The notes: a model not told the origin generated them from the sequence alone. Positions 10,579-23,851 are shown, counted from the first letter of the stretch. The stretch: 64,000 bases of DNA from Macrobrachium rosenbergii (GCF_040412425.1 NC_089783.1:41606625-41670624); one strand, 5' to 3'. Numbers and translations: made by a program.

Positions 10579-11214
10579 GGCAATGTATATCACTCGTGAA
10601 GCCAGGTGGAAAATCCGAAAGTAATACTAGATTAAACATGGGCCTAGTAACGCTGGTTTTTTCACCAGGATTCACAAATGACAGAGTGCTCTTGTGTGTT
10701 TGCAAAAGACTTTGTGTGTGTGAGAGAGAGATCGGGGGGAACTTATGTTAGCACTTCAGTGTACTGCACTTGCGGTTGTGACTGATGTACTATTTTAGTA
10801 GTAGTTTGTGGTGTAATACACACGCACACATATATTATATATATATAGTTTTTTTATTGCAAAAATTCGTTTGTGCTTTTGAACCCTCGCACTAATAAAT
10901 GCCTTCGTCCAAAGTGCGGTGGAGGACGAAACTCGCTTTTCTTCAGACTTCCTGTGTGTGTGTGTGTGTGTGTGTGTTATGTGATTGACAGCATTATTTA
11001 TAAGCCACATAAACATTTGTTGATGTACACGATAGTAAAACGATTGATATCTAAGCCTTGTGAGCATGAATCTAAGAAGTTAGTGTTAGCTTGTGGTACT
11101 ATTTATGAGTTATATCTCCACAATGCTGACGTTAATTACTACCCATTGCATTAGTTATTAGCCATCCAAATATGTCACTAAGACTGATAAAGTGAATATA
11201 ATAGTAGTGCAGTG
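10576..11214. other. Unrecognised DNA with a short (TG)n
   Basis: Contains (TG)n at about 10958-10977 and a small TA run near 10833. Nothing else recognised. Confidence 0.45.
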
Positions 11215-12185
11215 TCGTACCTCAGGGGTTCGCTGTTGCGTGTGTCAAAGGGATTGTTTCGCCCATGTGAATCTGTTGGACTGGGGAAGAGGTTCCCTCA
11301 TGTGTCGTGGAGATGGCCGAACCGTCGTCCTGTTCGCGGGTGCCGGACTTTGTATGAATGGTCACTTAGCAGTCTTGGCAACTGATGGGCTGTTTTGCCT
11401 ATGGTTTTACGTCTGTCTTAGTTTTGTACCATACAAATACTTGCATGAATATTTTGGCAATTGTTCTGTTGCATGGATATGTGAGTCTGTGGATGAAGTT
11501 GAACACTTTTTAGTAGGGATGTGTGCACCAGAGGGCGTAGTCAGCATCCTCCCATTTCAGACTTATAAAGGTGGTGCGATTTTCTCTTGTTTCGGGATCT
11601 GGTTGTTGAGTGTCCGCGGGTTCTTTGTAGTTAATTCCTAGTTGAACTGTGTTAAATACTGTCAAGTATGGGGTATCTGCCATGGAGTTTTGTTTCCCGG
11701 GAATGTGTTGTAAAGTAATCTGCACTAGGTCCCGTAAGGAGCGGGGTGGGTGTTGTTTGTGCCTTCATGCACCTCACGTGGTGCATTACTTGAGGTTTTT
11801 TTAAGGGTCCCATTGATCCCTGGCTGCAACCTATTTCATAACTTTTACACTACCTCAGTTCATATTCTCTTTCTACCATCTGACTCTCCACCCCCTCCTA
11901 ATTGTTTCATAGTGCACCTGCCAGGTTTTCCTCCTGTTACACCTTAACAGTCTTTTTACTCTTAATTTTCCTCTCAGCGCTAAATGGCCTCGCAGGTCTC
12001 AGCTCTGGGCCTTTGGCCTAAATTTCATATCCAGTTGCACATCCGCATTGGGTGATGGATGGTTAAATAGAGGTCCTGTTTTTTGGTTAGGGTGTGGACG
12101 GGTAGTTGGTGATCAGTCAGAATGGTGAAGTGACGGATATGTTCGGTACTCGTATGTACAGCTTGAAGTTCTGTTGAAGGTGTTC
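11215..12185 (-). pseudogene. Ty3/gypsy retrotransposon pol fragment (RNase H to integrase)
   Basis: On the minus strand, 12185 to 12036 encodes AVHTSTEHIRHFTILTDHQ, resembling the RNase H segment of gypsy pol. After the family A insertion, 11725 to 11512 encodes QHIPGKQNSMADT, the hallmark RNase H/integrase junction (usually HIPGKxNxxADALSR), then SLKWEDADY. Beyond a stop, FIHRLTYP and later CQDC match the zinc-binding H...CxxC start of the integrase; a shifted frame near 11330-11270 gives RRFGHLHD. In-frame stops and at least one frameshift show it is dead. The protease, RT palm, integrase catalytic core and LTRs are not visible. A 149-codon frame on the opposite strand at 11192-11641 is its shadow. 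Confidence 0.85.
11726..12035 (+). mobile_element. Family A, copy 2, inserted in the gypsy fossil
   Basis: Starts CCCGTAAGGAGCGG at 11731, contains CACCTCACGTGGTGCATTAC, and ends GGGCCTTTGGCCTAAATTTC. TGCAC at 11721-11725 and 12036-12040 is a short candidate target duplication. Removing the insert joins the gypsy reading on both sides (NADV then QITLQHIPG), which shows that the gypsy element was there first. Confidence 0.88.
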
Positions 12186-12187
12186 TC

Positions 12188-12189
<2 letters not shown>

Positions 12190-12249
<60 letters not shown>
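12190..12249. repeat. (AC)n(TA)n compound microsatellite
   Basis: AC units to 12222, then TA. It abuts the gypsy fragment and truncates it at its 5' side. Confidence 0.95.
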
Positions 12250-12255
<6 letters not shown>

Positions 12256-13243
12256 ATTTATATATATTATATATATATTTATAAGATATAAATATACATA
12301 AATTAATATAGATGTTATAGCCTATATATATGTGTATGTATAACATGTATATTTATGTATGTGTATTTATATTTTCTGTATATATATCTTATAGTATACA
12401 TATATATACACATTTCTATGGTATATAGATTAAATATATTTATATGTTTTTCTTCTATAGTTTTGTTTCGTATACTTTACGATATTGCCTGGATCTAGGA
12501 CAGGAAGAACATCTTCATAATTCTGCCAGTTCATAAACAGTAGATGAGCGTTTTTTCCACAAACAGCAGTCGGTTTTCTTTGTTGATATCAACAAATATA
12601 CGATTAAAAAAAAAGTTTCCCATCAAATGAAAATAATTTGTCGTGATGAGTTAGTTTCTTAAGACTAAATACGTATTTAAATGTTTATTTTGCTTCTCGG
12701 AAAAATAAAATGAAATAAGAATTTAAGCAGAAGCACTTTCACTGCTATAAATAATTCTTATAATAATAGTAAATCGCTATAACGTTTTCTTCTCTTAGAA
12801 AGGCGAGTCATTTCACAGGAGCGAGTTCAGGTTTCTTGGTAAGCTAAGCTAAGCTAGCAAAACAACCTTATTTTCTGAAATACCAGGATCATTTGAGAAA
12901 ATGAAACGAAAAACACTGCAGTTTTCATCTATTTTGATTTAAGATGAAACAGAAAGATGAAAGATAAAGCGCGTTGCAGCCGGGTCAATTTGCTGTTTAA
13001 AAACATTGATTCTGAAATATATTTAGGCTAGCTTTGTGTGCATAAATGGGCTTTGATTTTCTGATGAAGAGGAAAGAGCAACTGAACTTTTAGTGAGCAG
13101 AGTGGGACCATTATTGTAATGCGCTTTAAACTTTAGACACGGAAGGGTGCTGTTACCTGAATGATGTACATAATAGTCTGAAAGTTCCGTGAGAATGTTA
13201 CATTAACAAATACACTCATCTTTTTCAGGCAGTGCCACCGTAT
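12250..13243. other. Unrecognised AT-rich DNA
   Basis: Degenerate TA-rich sequence to about 12450, then mixed single-copy DNA. Three AAGCT units stand at 12840-12855. No gene seen. Confidence 0.5.
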
Positions 13244-13629
13244 AACAAGTTAAAAAATGCGCCGAAGTTTCTTCGGAACAATCGAGTTTTCTGTACAGCG
13301 TATACTGCCTTATGAAACTCTCAGCCGCGGCCCATGAAATTTTCAGCCACGGGCCGGTGGTGGCCTGTGTTGTGGCACCTATAGCGGTGCCAGACGCACG
13401 CTCATGGCTAACTTTAACCTTAAATAAGATAAAAACTACTGAGGCTAGAGGACTGCAATTTGGTATGTCTGATGCTCGGAGGGTGGATGATCAACATACC
13501 AATTTGCAGCCCTCTAGCCTCTGTAGTTTTTAAGATCTGAGGGCGGGCAGAAAAAGTGCGGAGAGCAAAGAGTGCAGACGGACAGACAAATAACCATCTC
13601 AAAATTTTTCTTTTACAGAAAACTGAAAA
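13244..13629 (+). mobile_element. Family B, copy 1 (hairpin-rich element)
   Basis: Starts near ACAAGTTAAAAAATGCGCCG, has the first hairpin partly intact, then CGAGTTTTCTGTACAG, GCCGCGGCCCATGAAA and the long stem formed by CTGAGGCTAGAGGACTGCAA (13439-13458) and its complement at 13502-13527. Ends TTTTACAGAAAACTGAAAA. The second hairpin of other copies (CCACCGAAA type) is missing here. Frames on both strands at 13312-13602 are by-products of the stem. Confidence 0.88.
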
Positions 13630-14445
13630 TCAAATTAATATGGGTATCCTCTCAGCATTACAGCGTTATGTAGAATAACCAATATTATGGCTTATATATT
13701 AATTTCTCGTTATTCGGTATTTCTCTTACCTAATCTTTGATTTATTTCATCGCTTCGTCATCTTTAAGAAGAAATATAAAAACAACAACATTTTATGATA
13801 GAAATCATTGGAATCTCCTTATAATGTGCGCCATCTGAACAGCTTTTCCGAGAAATATCATGCAATCACTGTCATTTGCTACACTGACTCTGCTCTGTCA
13901 CATTTCCCCTGGAAACTGAATTGGTAATGAAGAGAAGTTATCAAAATGTGTTTAAAACGTAAATGATAAAAAAAAAAATGAAGAGAGAGAGCAGCGATGG
14001 TAGGGACATCAATTTCTCATGCATTATTTTCGGGGCAAATTTTTAATGATGAATGACTTTTCCTCCTTTCCTCTTCTTCGAAAATCTGCTGTGACGCATG
14101 ACTGTATTTTGCATGTAAATGGGCCGCAATCCGTTTTCCACTGTGAAATTTCCATATAAACGTGCTTTCGCGGTCACAACTCCCATTGCATATTACCAGC
14201 TCATGGGTCCTGCATTCGTAGCTGTTATAAAGTGACATTTACTTTTTTTTTTATTTGTGTATAACCTGAACCTATGAGATGACCGTGGCATCACTAGCAA
14301 ATCTCTTGCAGATGAAAAAAAGGGAGATCTTAATGTCAAAAAGTAGATAAACTGTAGGTAGACAGGAGAAAAGGTGACATACCTTCCGGCACATCAACAG
14401 TCTTTTCCAAATTACCTATTGCTTTTATATATAAAATTACATATT
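13630..14445. other. Unrecognised single-copy DNA
   Basis: A 73-codon minus-strand frame at 14017-14238 has no recognisable motif. Nothing else stands out. Confidence 0.5.
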
Positions 14446-14462
14446 GCCCATATATATATATA

Positions 14463-14555
<93 letters not shown>

Positions 14556-14596
14556 AATATATATATAGCCTATATATGCACACACACACACACACA
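14446..14596. repeat. (TA)n with trailing (AC)n
   Basis: TA units from about 14468 to 14550, a degenerate TA region, then AC units at 14579-14596. Confidence 0.95.
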
Positions 14597-14599
14597 ACA

Positions 14600-15665
14600 T
14601 CAGAGCCGCCGTGTGAAAAGAGCCGCTGTGACGCCACCCACGTCTTTCTTGTGCTTTATCTTCCACAAATCTCATTTTTCTCAGTCTAGTAAGTCTGGAT
14701 TTTCCATATCTTCTGATAGCAGCCCAGTCATCAAAGTCTCATGTGCATAGGTTGCTTCTACATTTTTCATATGGCCAAATTTCTCTCTGTCCTGCCATCT
14801 GAATCCTGATATTCTTCCGGAAGTCTTATTTTCCTGCCATCTGAGTCCTGATATTCTTCCTAAAGTCTTTTTTCAATCTGATAAAATCTCTTGGATACAG
14901 TTTCATTATACACCTCGATTCATATCCATATCGTGATAAAGGTCTGCTTGATTTGTACTGATTCAGTCCACTCGATTTGAAAATCTAGTTCAACATGCCA
15001 GTCGTTTGACTAGCCTTTTTTCAGTCTTTCACTTAATTGCACGTCAAGAGAACTTGCACTGGCTATAATTGTTCCAAAATATTGGAAAGATTCAACCTCT
15101 TGAATCCTTTCTCCCTCAGATTTTTATTTTTCATCCCCTTGTGCATACTGCCTATATTAGTTCTGTTTTTCTTGAATGTATTTTGAGTATTATTTCACTA
15201 GACATATGATGCATTCAGTTAGGCAAGCTTTGCAAATCTTGTGACGTTTCAGTGATTACAGCAGCACCATCTGAATCTCCCAAGCAATCTTTTTGTTGTT
15301 AACCTAATCTAAATTTTCTTTTCTATGTTTAACCATCTTGTGTAGCACACCGCTATTTACTGCAAATTCAATTGACAAGACCCCGTCAACATTAACTTTG
15401 CGTCTACTTCTCTCATGCATAAATACAATTAGCTTCATGTATTTCACGGCAATGCCATAGTGACGTAGGACCTATAAAACTGGTTGGTGGGCACAGTCAA
15501 ATGCCTTTTTGTAATCAACAAAAGCATTCAGAAGTGTATTTAGTATACTGATGCACAGTATATCTTGACACAACTATTTGATCTGTGCAACTCATGTCTT
15601 TTAAAGCCAGATTGTTTTCCTCTAAGCTTTTTATCAGTCTCTTTGATAGGCATATTGAATATTCT
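14600..15665 (-). pseudogene. Non-LTR retrotransposon reverse-transcriptase fossil
   Basis: Minus-strand reading, 5' to 3'. LRGKQSGFKR near 15620 resembles the LREEQAGFR block of LINE RTs. NAFVDYKKAFDCAHQPVL near 15530-15475 is RT motif A with its catalytic Asp. VLRHYGIAVKYMKL and VNVDGVLSIEFAVNSGVL follow. A degenerate ITETSQDLQSL segment near 15250 stands where the FADD box should be. Then VESFQYFGTIIAS near 15095 and SLDVQLSERLKK near 15050 give the thumb-side block. RFVEDKAQER near 14660 is the C-terminus, also seen at 60975-61150. Stops, shifts and an internal deletion make it non-functional. The endonuclease domain is not seen. Confidence 0.88.
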
Positions 15666-16605
<940 letters not shown>

Positions 16606-16973
16606 ATTACGTAGGATAGTATAAGCCCATATGAGAAGGATCTCCCTTTCAGTTTAAGCGTGGATCCTTGAGAGCGGTATAAGCTCCTCATAACGCACTT
16701 CTGTATAGAGCTTAAGGACTAGAACCCTCTAAGAGCCAGGTTTCGTTCCAGAAGGATATGTCATTAGTCTTATGTGATGTTGTTTTGGACGAAAAGAAAC
16801 GGTAGGACGCTTGGAGAGAATAAGGCGAAGCCTCGTTCAGAGAGAGAAGGGAAATTGTTATAAAGACAATGAATACCCAAGAAATTACACAGTGAAATAT
16901 ATATCATGCATTTGCTCAAAAGAATGAAGACGGGAAAAATTGGTATGCTGTAATAATTGAACGAAAAAAGACA

Positions 16974-16976
<3 letters not shown>
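16606..16976. other. Unrecognised single-copy DNA
   Basis: A relatively purine-rich segment at 16780-16860. Nothing recognised. Confidence 0.45.
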
Positions 16977-17005
<29 letters not shown>

Positions 17006-17025
17006 TATTATTATTATTATTATTA

Positions 17026-17072
<47 letters not shown>

Positions 17073-17084
17073 TTATTATTATAA
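16977..17084. repeat. (AAT)n then (ATT)n inverted pair
   Basis: About nine AAT units at 16977-17004 run directly into ATT units to 17084, with two breaks, so the tract is self-complementary. Confidence 0.95.
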
Positions 17085-17711
17085 GCAAACTCCACTTCAC
17101 ATAATACCAAAATTTACATTATGCCCATCGGCTTTTGCCTTTCGATCTGATTTATCTCGCTCTCGTAAACAGTTTTTAGATTCGAAATGTATAACGTCTA
17201 AAAATCAGACTTGAACAAAGATGACAAAAACGTATGTCTAGGTTACCCTCTTCTGTCACACCTACTTCCGCCCAGCCAACCCCACCCCCCTTTCACACAC
17301 ACACACACCGCTCAAAGAAAAAAAAAGACTGGCACAAAATTAAAAAAAAAAAAAAAACATTTGGAAGGGAAGTAGGTTTTATAGGATTTCTTTTAGGGAT
17401 TCCGACATTCTAGTCTGAAGCAAATTTCAGAACGCATCGAAACGCAGCCTCGGACGCAGGAAAGGAGCTTAAAAGATTAAAGACTTCAAGAAATTTGGTT
17501 ATTTAAATTAAGTTTTGATATTTTCCTTACAAGATCATTAAAGAAAAAGTAGAAAAGTGTTACGTTGCTGATACATATCGTGAATGTCGTCGGCTGTGCT
17601 TCGCAATAATCATTCTTAAAGACAGAGGAAGATATTTTTGTTTTACAATTTCGCAATTATAATTCTAAGATTGCCATAATGCTAAAACAGCCATAGAAAA
17701 TCTGCAAGCAC

Positions 17712-17712
<1 letters not shown>
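17085..17712. other. Unrecognised single-copy DNA
   Basis: Contains a poly-A stretch near 17340-17360 and a short AC run near 17296. No gene seen. Confidence 0.45.

Positions 17713-17787
<75 letters not shown>
17713..17787. repeat. (ATT)n microsatellite
   Basis: About 25 uninterrupted units. Confidence 0.95.
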
Positions 17788-17985
17788 CCACAGCGATTTA
17801 TTTTACAAATGTATCACTGGGTTTGTTTCCCAAATTTAGTGAATCGGATGATTATGGAACAAATGGTAATGTTACTAATATTATTACTGAGAAAGCAAGT
17901 ATACTGTGATGTACTTTGACAAATAGCCTACATCAGTGCGGATGTTTCCTCATCTCAGTAATGCAAGTGATTATGATATGAAAAA

Positions 17986-17986
<1 letters not shown>

Positions 17987-18052
<66 letters not shown>

Positions 18053-18055
18053 AAT
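17987..18055. repeat. (ATT)n microsatellite
   Basis: About 21 units ending in AATAATAGG immediately before a diverged family A copy. Confidence 0.95.
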
Positions 18056-18059
18056 AGGC

Positions 18060-18350
18060 TTAATAAGGGTGTTTGGAGCTTCCCTTTCAACCGTAGCTGC
18101 ACTCAGTTTCTTTTTAGCCTTTTACTTAACTATCATTCCTGCTCCTTTCCTTCAGTCTTGCTGTCCAACCTCACTGACAAGTACTTCTTAGTGCAACTGA
18201 GGGCGTTTTCTCTCAGTTCTGCCTTTAGATCCTTCTGCTTCAATCCTATGTTTTCTGGATATCTTTATCTTGCTCCATGTTTTCACGTCTTAGCGATGAA
18301 TAGCCGAAAGCGCCCCAGTGCTTGGCTTGGCAGCCTAAATTTCATGCAGT
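18060..18350 (+). mobile_element. Family A, copy 3 (diverged subfamily)
   Basis: Matches family A in GTAGCTGCA, CTTAGTGCAACTGAGGG and the closing block CCCCAGTGCTTGGCTTGGCAGCC followed by TAAATTTCATG. It differs more than the other copies, for example CTTGCTGTCCAACCTCACTG where others have CTTTCCACCCTCTCC. It is probably an older or separate subfamily. The 142-codon frame across it is not a gene. Confidence 0.7.
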
Positions 18351-18824
18351 CAGATCAAATATAATTTTCATCCTGAGTGAACATACTTCAGAGTGAAAAC
18401 AGAAAAGTCGCAATGTTACTTTCTCTATTGTGTAGGAAGATGGTCATTCGTTGTACGCCCGTTCTTGCAAAATATAATAATTTTTTTCATAAATAATAGA
18501 AACAATTTTCGTTTAGAAGAGTTCAGCTTCACTGGCTACCTATTTAATCATTTTAACAGAAGGACTGAAACCCTTGATACATTAGAAAAATAAGTCAAGA
18601 GAAGGACGCAACTGGCACACTTGAAGAATAAGCAGAAAAAAACTGCAAAATACTTTCAATCTTTCTGATTGGAAAAAGTGATAAAAAATAAACAAACTTT
18701 AAGAGGATTCTCGACGGGTCTTACCTCCAATTAGGGCGGGTTTTTCTTTACAGGCTCTAATTTTTAATCTCTCTTCTTCATGAAGACTCCTTCCACTTGA
18801 TATTTTTTCATCCTTTGATGTATC
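18351..18824. other. Unrecognised single-copy DNA
   Basis: AT-rich, no family seen. Confidence 0.45.
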
Positions 18825-19640
18825 GAATTTCTGGGAAATTCAACGGAATTTAAAGGTGTTTTGGAAAGTAACGAATTTGTGGGAATTTAAAGTAGGTGTA
18901 ATAGAAAGTAACGAATTAATGGGAATTTAAAGTAGGTGTAATGGAAAGTAACGAATTTATGGGAATTTAAAGTAGCTGTAATGAAAAGTAACGAATTTAT
19001 GGGAATTTAAAGTAGCTGTAATGGAAAGTAGCGGATTTATGGGAATTTAAAGTGGGTGTGATGGAAGGGTAACGAATTTATGGGAATTTAAAGTAGCTGT
19101 AATGGAAAGTAACGAATTTGTGGGAGTTTAAAGTAGGTGTAATGGGAAGTAGTAAATTTATGGGATTTTAAAGTAGGTGTAATGGAAAGTAACAAGTTTA
19201 TGGGAATTTAAAGTAGCTGTAATGAAAAGTAACGAATTTATAGGAATTTAAAGTAGCTGTAATGAAAAGCAACGAATTTATGGGGAATTTAAAGTAGTTG
19301 TAATGAAAAGTAACGAATTTATGGAAAGTTAAAGTAAGTGTAGTGGAAAGGTAGCGAATTTATGGGAATTTAAAGTAGCTGTAATGAAAAGTAACGAATT
19401 TATGTGAATTTAAAGTAGCTGTAATGGAAAGTAATGAATTTTGGGAAATTTGTGGAAATCTGAAGCAGCTGTAATGAAAAGTCACGAACTTATGGGAATT
19501 TAAAGCAGCTGTAATGGAAAGTCACGAATTCTGGGAAATTTATGGGAATTTAAAGCAACTGTAGTGGAAAGTAACGAATTGATGAGAAAATCATGGGAAT
19601 CTAAAGTAGTTGTAATGGAAAGTAACGAATTTATGGAAAA
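18825..19640. repeat. Satellite, 40-bp unit, about 20 copies
   Basis: The unit is approximately AACGAATTTATGGGAATTTA followed by AAGTAGCTGTAATGAAAAGT. GAATTTATGGGAATTTAAAG recurs every 40-41 bp from about 18870 to 19390, with more diverged units and small insertions to 19640. AGTAGCTGTAAT and AGTAGGTGTAAT variants cluster locally, which suggests spread by local duplication. The period is not a multiple of three and no frame stays open. Confidence 0.95.
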
Positions 19641-19647
19641 TAAAAAC

Positions 19648-19651
<4 letters not shown>

Positions 19652-19694
<43 letters not shown>
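19652..19694. repeat. (CT)n microsatellite
   Basis: About 21 CT units directly after the 40-bp array. Confidence 0.97.
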
Positions 19695-19697
<3 letters not shown>

Positions 19698-21593
19698 TCG
19701 GTATTAATTTTTTTTTTTTTTATTTTAGTAATACAAGGCTTTTCACCCAGGTTTCCTTCTGTTAAATTCTTTTAAAATCAATATAATTTTTAGTTTTATT
19801 TCTCCTATATCTGTCTAGCCCTCTACTAGAAGTATTATTGCAAAATTGCGCCTGAATAGTCAGGGTTAATGCCCGGCCTCTGCACACAGCAAAGAGCAAT
19901 CTTTTCTGTTCTTTGCACCCCTAGAAGATAATTGTATCTGTAATTGCCATGTTAGATAAATTGTAAAACTACGACGGGAATAATGACCTCGATTTTACCT
20001 TGTCCAGCAGGTGGAAATAAATAAAAAAAAATTTCATGTATTTTGGTGCTATTAGCAGTTTAAGAACAAACAATACTTAAATATCAAAAGGGAAAGTAGG
20101 TCGAAATTGAATTTGAAAAGTTGAAGAGTGTTGAATACATGGTTTATTTGGAAAAAAATTTCTCACATTTCCCTTGTCAGCTTCCTCCGGATAGAAACAT
20201 CAAGAGATGTTTGTTTTATCATCGAGTGAAATAGAGTTTCTATTTCTTGTAGTTGTAGTAAGTATGGCATAATTCCTTGGGAGTTATGTTGAACCAAGTT
20301 ATAAATTCCGTTATTAAATGGTGGACCAACGTTTATTTCTTAGCCTTTGTGGGCGGGTGGAGATTGGATGTTACCCTACACACAAGGAAAAATTATAAGG
20401 TTCTGCGCGTGTCTGCCAGAGATTTGTTTTTTCTCCCCAACCCCGTATGGGACTCTGATTTTTATACCCCATCCATAAACGAGATCAGTGGATTTTCTTT
20501 CACATCCATGGGAGAGAATTTTATTCTATTTTTTATCTCTAAAGGCAGAAGTACTGGAGTTCTCCCCCGTCCCCAGCCCCCACACGTGCGTTCAATTGCA
20601 TTTTTATTGCCACGTGAGCGAGAAATCATGTTGGAAGAACCTGTTGCCAGGACTGAATGGATCTTTGGTTCTCGAGTTTCAGGTATATAAGAGGACTCTA
20701 AATTTCGAAGCTTTTTTTTTTTTTTAATCTCTGCTCTGTTGCCCGAGCTGGGAATTGTTGAATTGGAAATTATCAAGGGGTTTTCATGTTTTCGCTCCAC
20801 CGCCAAATGTGGAAGATGGTCCTTCCTCATTAGGAAGGTATGGGCTGCTTCTTCATCCACAAAGGAGGCCAACATGATTTTCACACTGTGACAATGTGTA
20901 GGTAATGCGCTGGTTCACTGACAAGTGTCAAGAACCCTTGTCCAGCAACGTGCTCATATTCACATGTTTTTTTTTTTTTTTTGGGGGTGGGTTTGACAAC
21001 TGAGCTGGGAAAAGCAATATAGTGGAGTACTCTCTCGTGCCTTGTAGCATTGTAGTTGCAAACAGCATGCATCACAGGCAGATACTGGATTTGCCTTGAC
21101 TGCTCAGTACCTATTATGTACTGTGGGCTGCACGAAAATTGTAGCAGCGTATAGACGTACTGTGATGACACTGCCCATGACATACAAAAGAATATGTGGT
21201 GTTTGACCCCACGATTGTGACAGGTGGATTGCCCAGCGCAATCTAATGCTTGAAGACCTGCTTTATAGTACAAAAAGCAGTGTTTCAGTTTTTTGATTCA
21301 TGCCCTTCTTGTCGCTGTGCTCCCCTTGACAAAAGCAGGGGCTGTGGAAGAGCAGTACTTAATGGTACTAGTGCTTACTAAGCACAATCATCTTCTGAAA
21401 AATCCAAAAGACAAGGAAACCCTTCCCGTGTAGATTTTTGAAGTATATCATTCTATCAAAACAGAAATCTCTAGTTTTCGGCTACTTCCCCCTTCGTCAG
21501 AAGAAATGTAACACATTTCGGAAGCTAAAAAAACGCTGTTTTGTCATGATAATGAATTTTAAAATTATACATTAGAAGGGCCTGTTTGTCTCC

Positions 21594-21595
<2 letters not shown>
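19695..21595. other. Longest relatively GC-richer single-copy stretch; no gene recognised
   Basis: Open frames of 137 codons (20277-20690, +), 140 codons (20462-20884, -) and 130 codons (20881-21273, -) overlap or abut here. None shows a domain, transmembrane pattern or motif I know. The + and - frames at 20462-20690 are mutual shadows, and homopolymer runs at 20711-20724 and 20967-20983 lie in or between them. I do not call a gene, though part of this may be an unrecognised element or exon. Confidence 0.4.
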
Positions 21596-21658
<63 letters not shown>

Positions 21659-21871
21659 AATCCGAGTGGCACTTCCTTGTTAGTCCGCTGCGGGTGGGGG
21701 CGGCGTAGGTAGGGGATCGGGAGGGTAGGAGAGACATGAAGCATCCACCCTCCTAAAAACCTGTTTGTCCGCCCCGGGTGGAGTGGGGCAGGTAGGGAAT
21801 CAGGAGGGTAGGGGAGTGCCGGGTTCCAGTGCAGTGTAGCGCACGCCATCAAGCTCGTAATAATAATAATA

Positions 21872-21934
<63 letters not shown>
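21596..21934. repeat. GC-rich block between two (AAT)n tracts
   Basis: AAT tracts at 21596-21656 and 21858-21934 enclose about 200 bp. Inside, GTCCGCTGCGGGTGGGG near 21682 and GTCCGCCCCGGGTGGAG near 21767 start two imperfect copies of one unit (period about 85 bp), each running to GGGAGGGTAGG or CAGGAGGGTAGG. The GC-rich centre contrasts strongly with its surroundings. It may be an element bounded by its own microsatellite tails. Confidence 0.75.
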
Positions 21935-23046
21935 CAGGCAGCGCATACTTATGGCATCGTCGAAGAGAACTTCAGGCTATGTATATAACTGCAAAAACAA
22001 TAAGAATCCTTGATCTTCATGCAGATTCGTATTAATCTTAAAATGCCCACGTAATTTAATTGAAATCTGTCTGTAACTCTTTGAAGTTTATGGACAACCA
22101 GGCAGAAAACAGACAGACCAGGTGGTGCTGTCAGCGATGAAAATGAATCAAAACGACGTCAAATTAACATGAGAAATGTATTATCTTCCTAAGGAAAATT
22201 TCCGGGAAATGACAGTAAGCAAAGGTATTGTTTTCCTTAATTGCTTTATAATTAGAACAAGATTTGCTTTTGTTAAAAAAAAAATAGAATAAGAACGGTT
22301 TTAATAGAGTAAGAAGCGTAGGATATTAAGGATTTTGACTCAATAATAAAAGTTAATTGAACTGAAATATATTATTTTGATAATAACAAGATAATTTACG
22401 CTCATCAGCAGCATTTCGAATTTGCTCATATGTTTCGCTAGATTTAAACTTGACATGCTTTAATAACGAGATGTTAATTTAGATATAAATTTTTTAAAGT
22501 TCTTGAAAGGCTCTCTGAAACTCTGTCAGTTGAATGCCAGATAAAAATGAAAGGAAGTTAAAATAAAATGAGATATCATCTTCTAATGTTAACTTATGAT
22601 TAATTTAGCATAATGAACTTTAGACAAATAACTAGCTGGTTCATTTATCATTCCTCGATTGGTAGCCCTGTAAAAACTGTAATCCATTTTATAAAAATTT
22701 AATTAGGAATGACTTGCTGTGAAATTACCTGCGTTATTGGAACCATGAATAAATTAACATTTCGTTTTGTATATTAATAATCTCTGAGGCGCTCAGTCAT
22801 ATTTGCCGTTGTGGCATGTGTGCTGACTTCTAAATAAATATAAATGGATTATTTTTAGGATGGGACGACGTTCAGGCTGAAAATTATAGTTGAGGTCAAT
22901 TAAGTATGACCGGCATGTCATTCATAACCCAGTTGATTATCGAAAATGAAATTTAAACAGGGCTTCAGAGTCAATCTTCATTACCTTTCACCTGAATCAA
23001 GATCTACCAGTTTGCATTTCTGTTTTAAATAATCGCACTAACATTA
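21935..23046. other. Unrecognised AT-rich DNA
   Basis: Over 1 kb with no tandem structure, no long reading frame and no match to the repeat families of this window. Confidence 0.55.
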
Positions 23047-23047
23047 C

Positions 23048-23411
<364 letters not shown>

Positions 23412-23414
<3 letters not shown>

Positions 23415-23783
23415 TCAGGTAAAACGAGCAAAGGTTTTCCACTTTTTTTAAACCTTAGGTAGAATATCATGCGCTCTTTCTCGTTCTTTCCCAGACGTCC
23501 TCAATACGGATAATCCTCCAACTGATTCAAATAATAAGAAACAAAAGAGACAGACTTGGCAATCTCCCTCCCAAGTTAGATAATCAGTAATGTCTTTATC
23601 TCTTCGGGTTGTTTTTTTTTTCTCTTCCTTCATTTCTATTACCTCCAAGACGCAAGAGCGAAACGAGAATCTGATACGATTCCTTTCATCTTGAGACATA
23701 GACCAACGGGAGCTTTCTTTTCTCGAAATCTTTTCGGACGGAGATAAAAAGTAGTATTTTCCCCCAATGACTTGGGAGTATTG

Positions 23784-23784
<1 letters not shown>
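23412..23784. other. Unrecognised single-copy DNA
   Basis: An 83-codon minus-strand frame at 23448-23699 is unrecognised. Confidence 0.45.

Positions 23785-23846
<62 letters not shown>
23785..23846. repeat. (CT)n microsatellite
   Basis: About 31 uninterrupted CT units. A 24-bp direct duplication (ATACTGGCTGATTACTT blocks) follows at 23857-23902. Confidence 0.97.

Positions 23847-23851
<5 letters not shown>

Noticed and set aside
11192..11641. 149-codon plus-strand frame
   Set aside because: It is antisense to the gypsy integrase/RNase H remnant, which has recognisable motifs on the minus strand.
20462..20884. 140-codon minus-strand frame as a host gene
   Set aside because: Contains a lysine run from a homopolymer, overlaps a similar frame on the other strand, and has no motif I could name.
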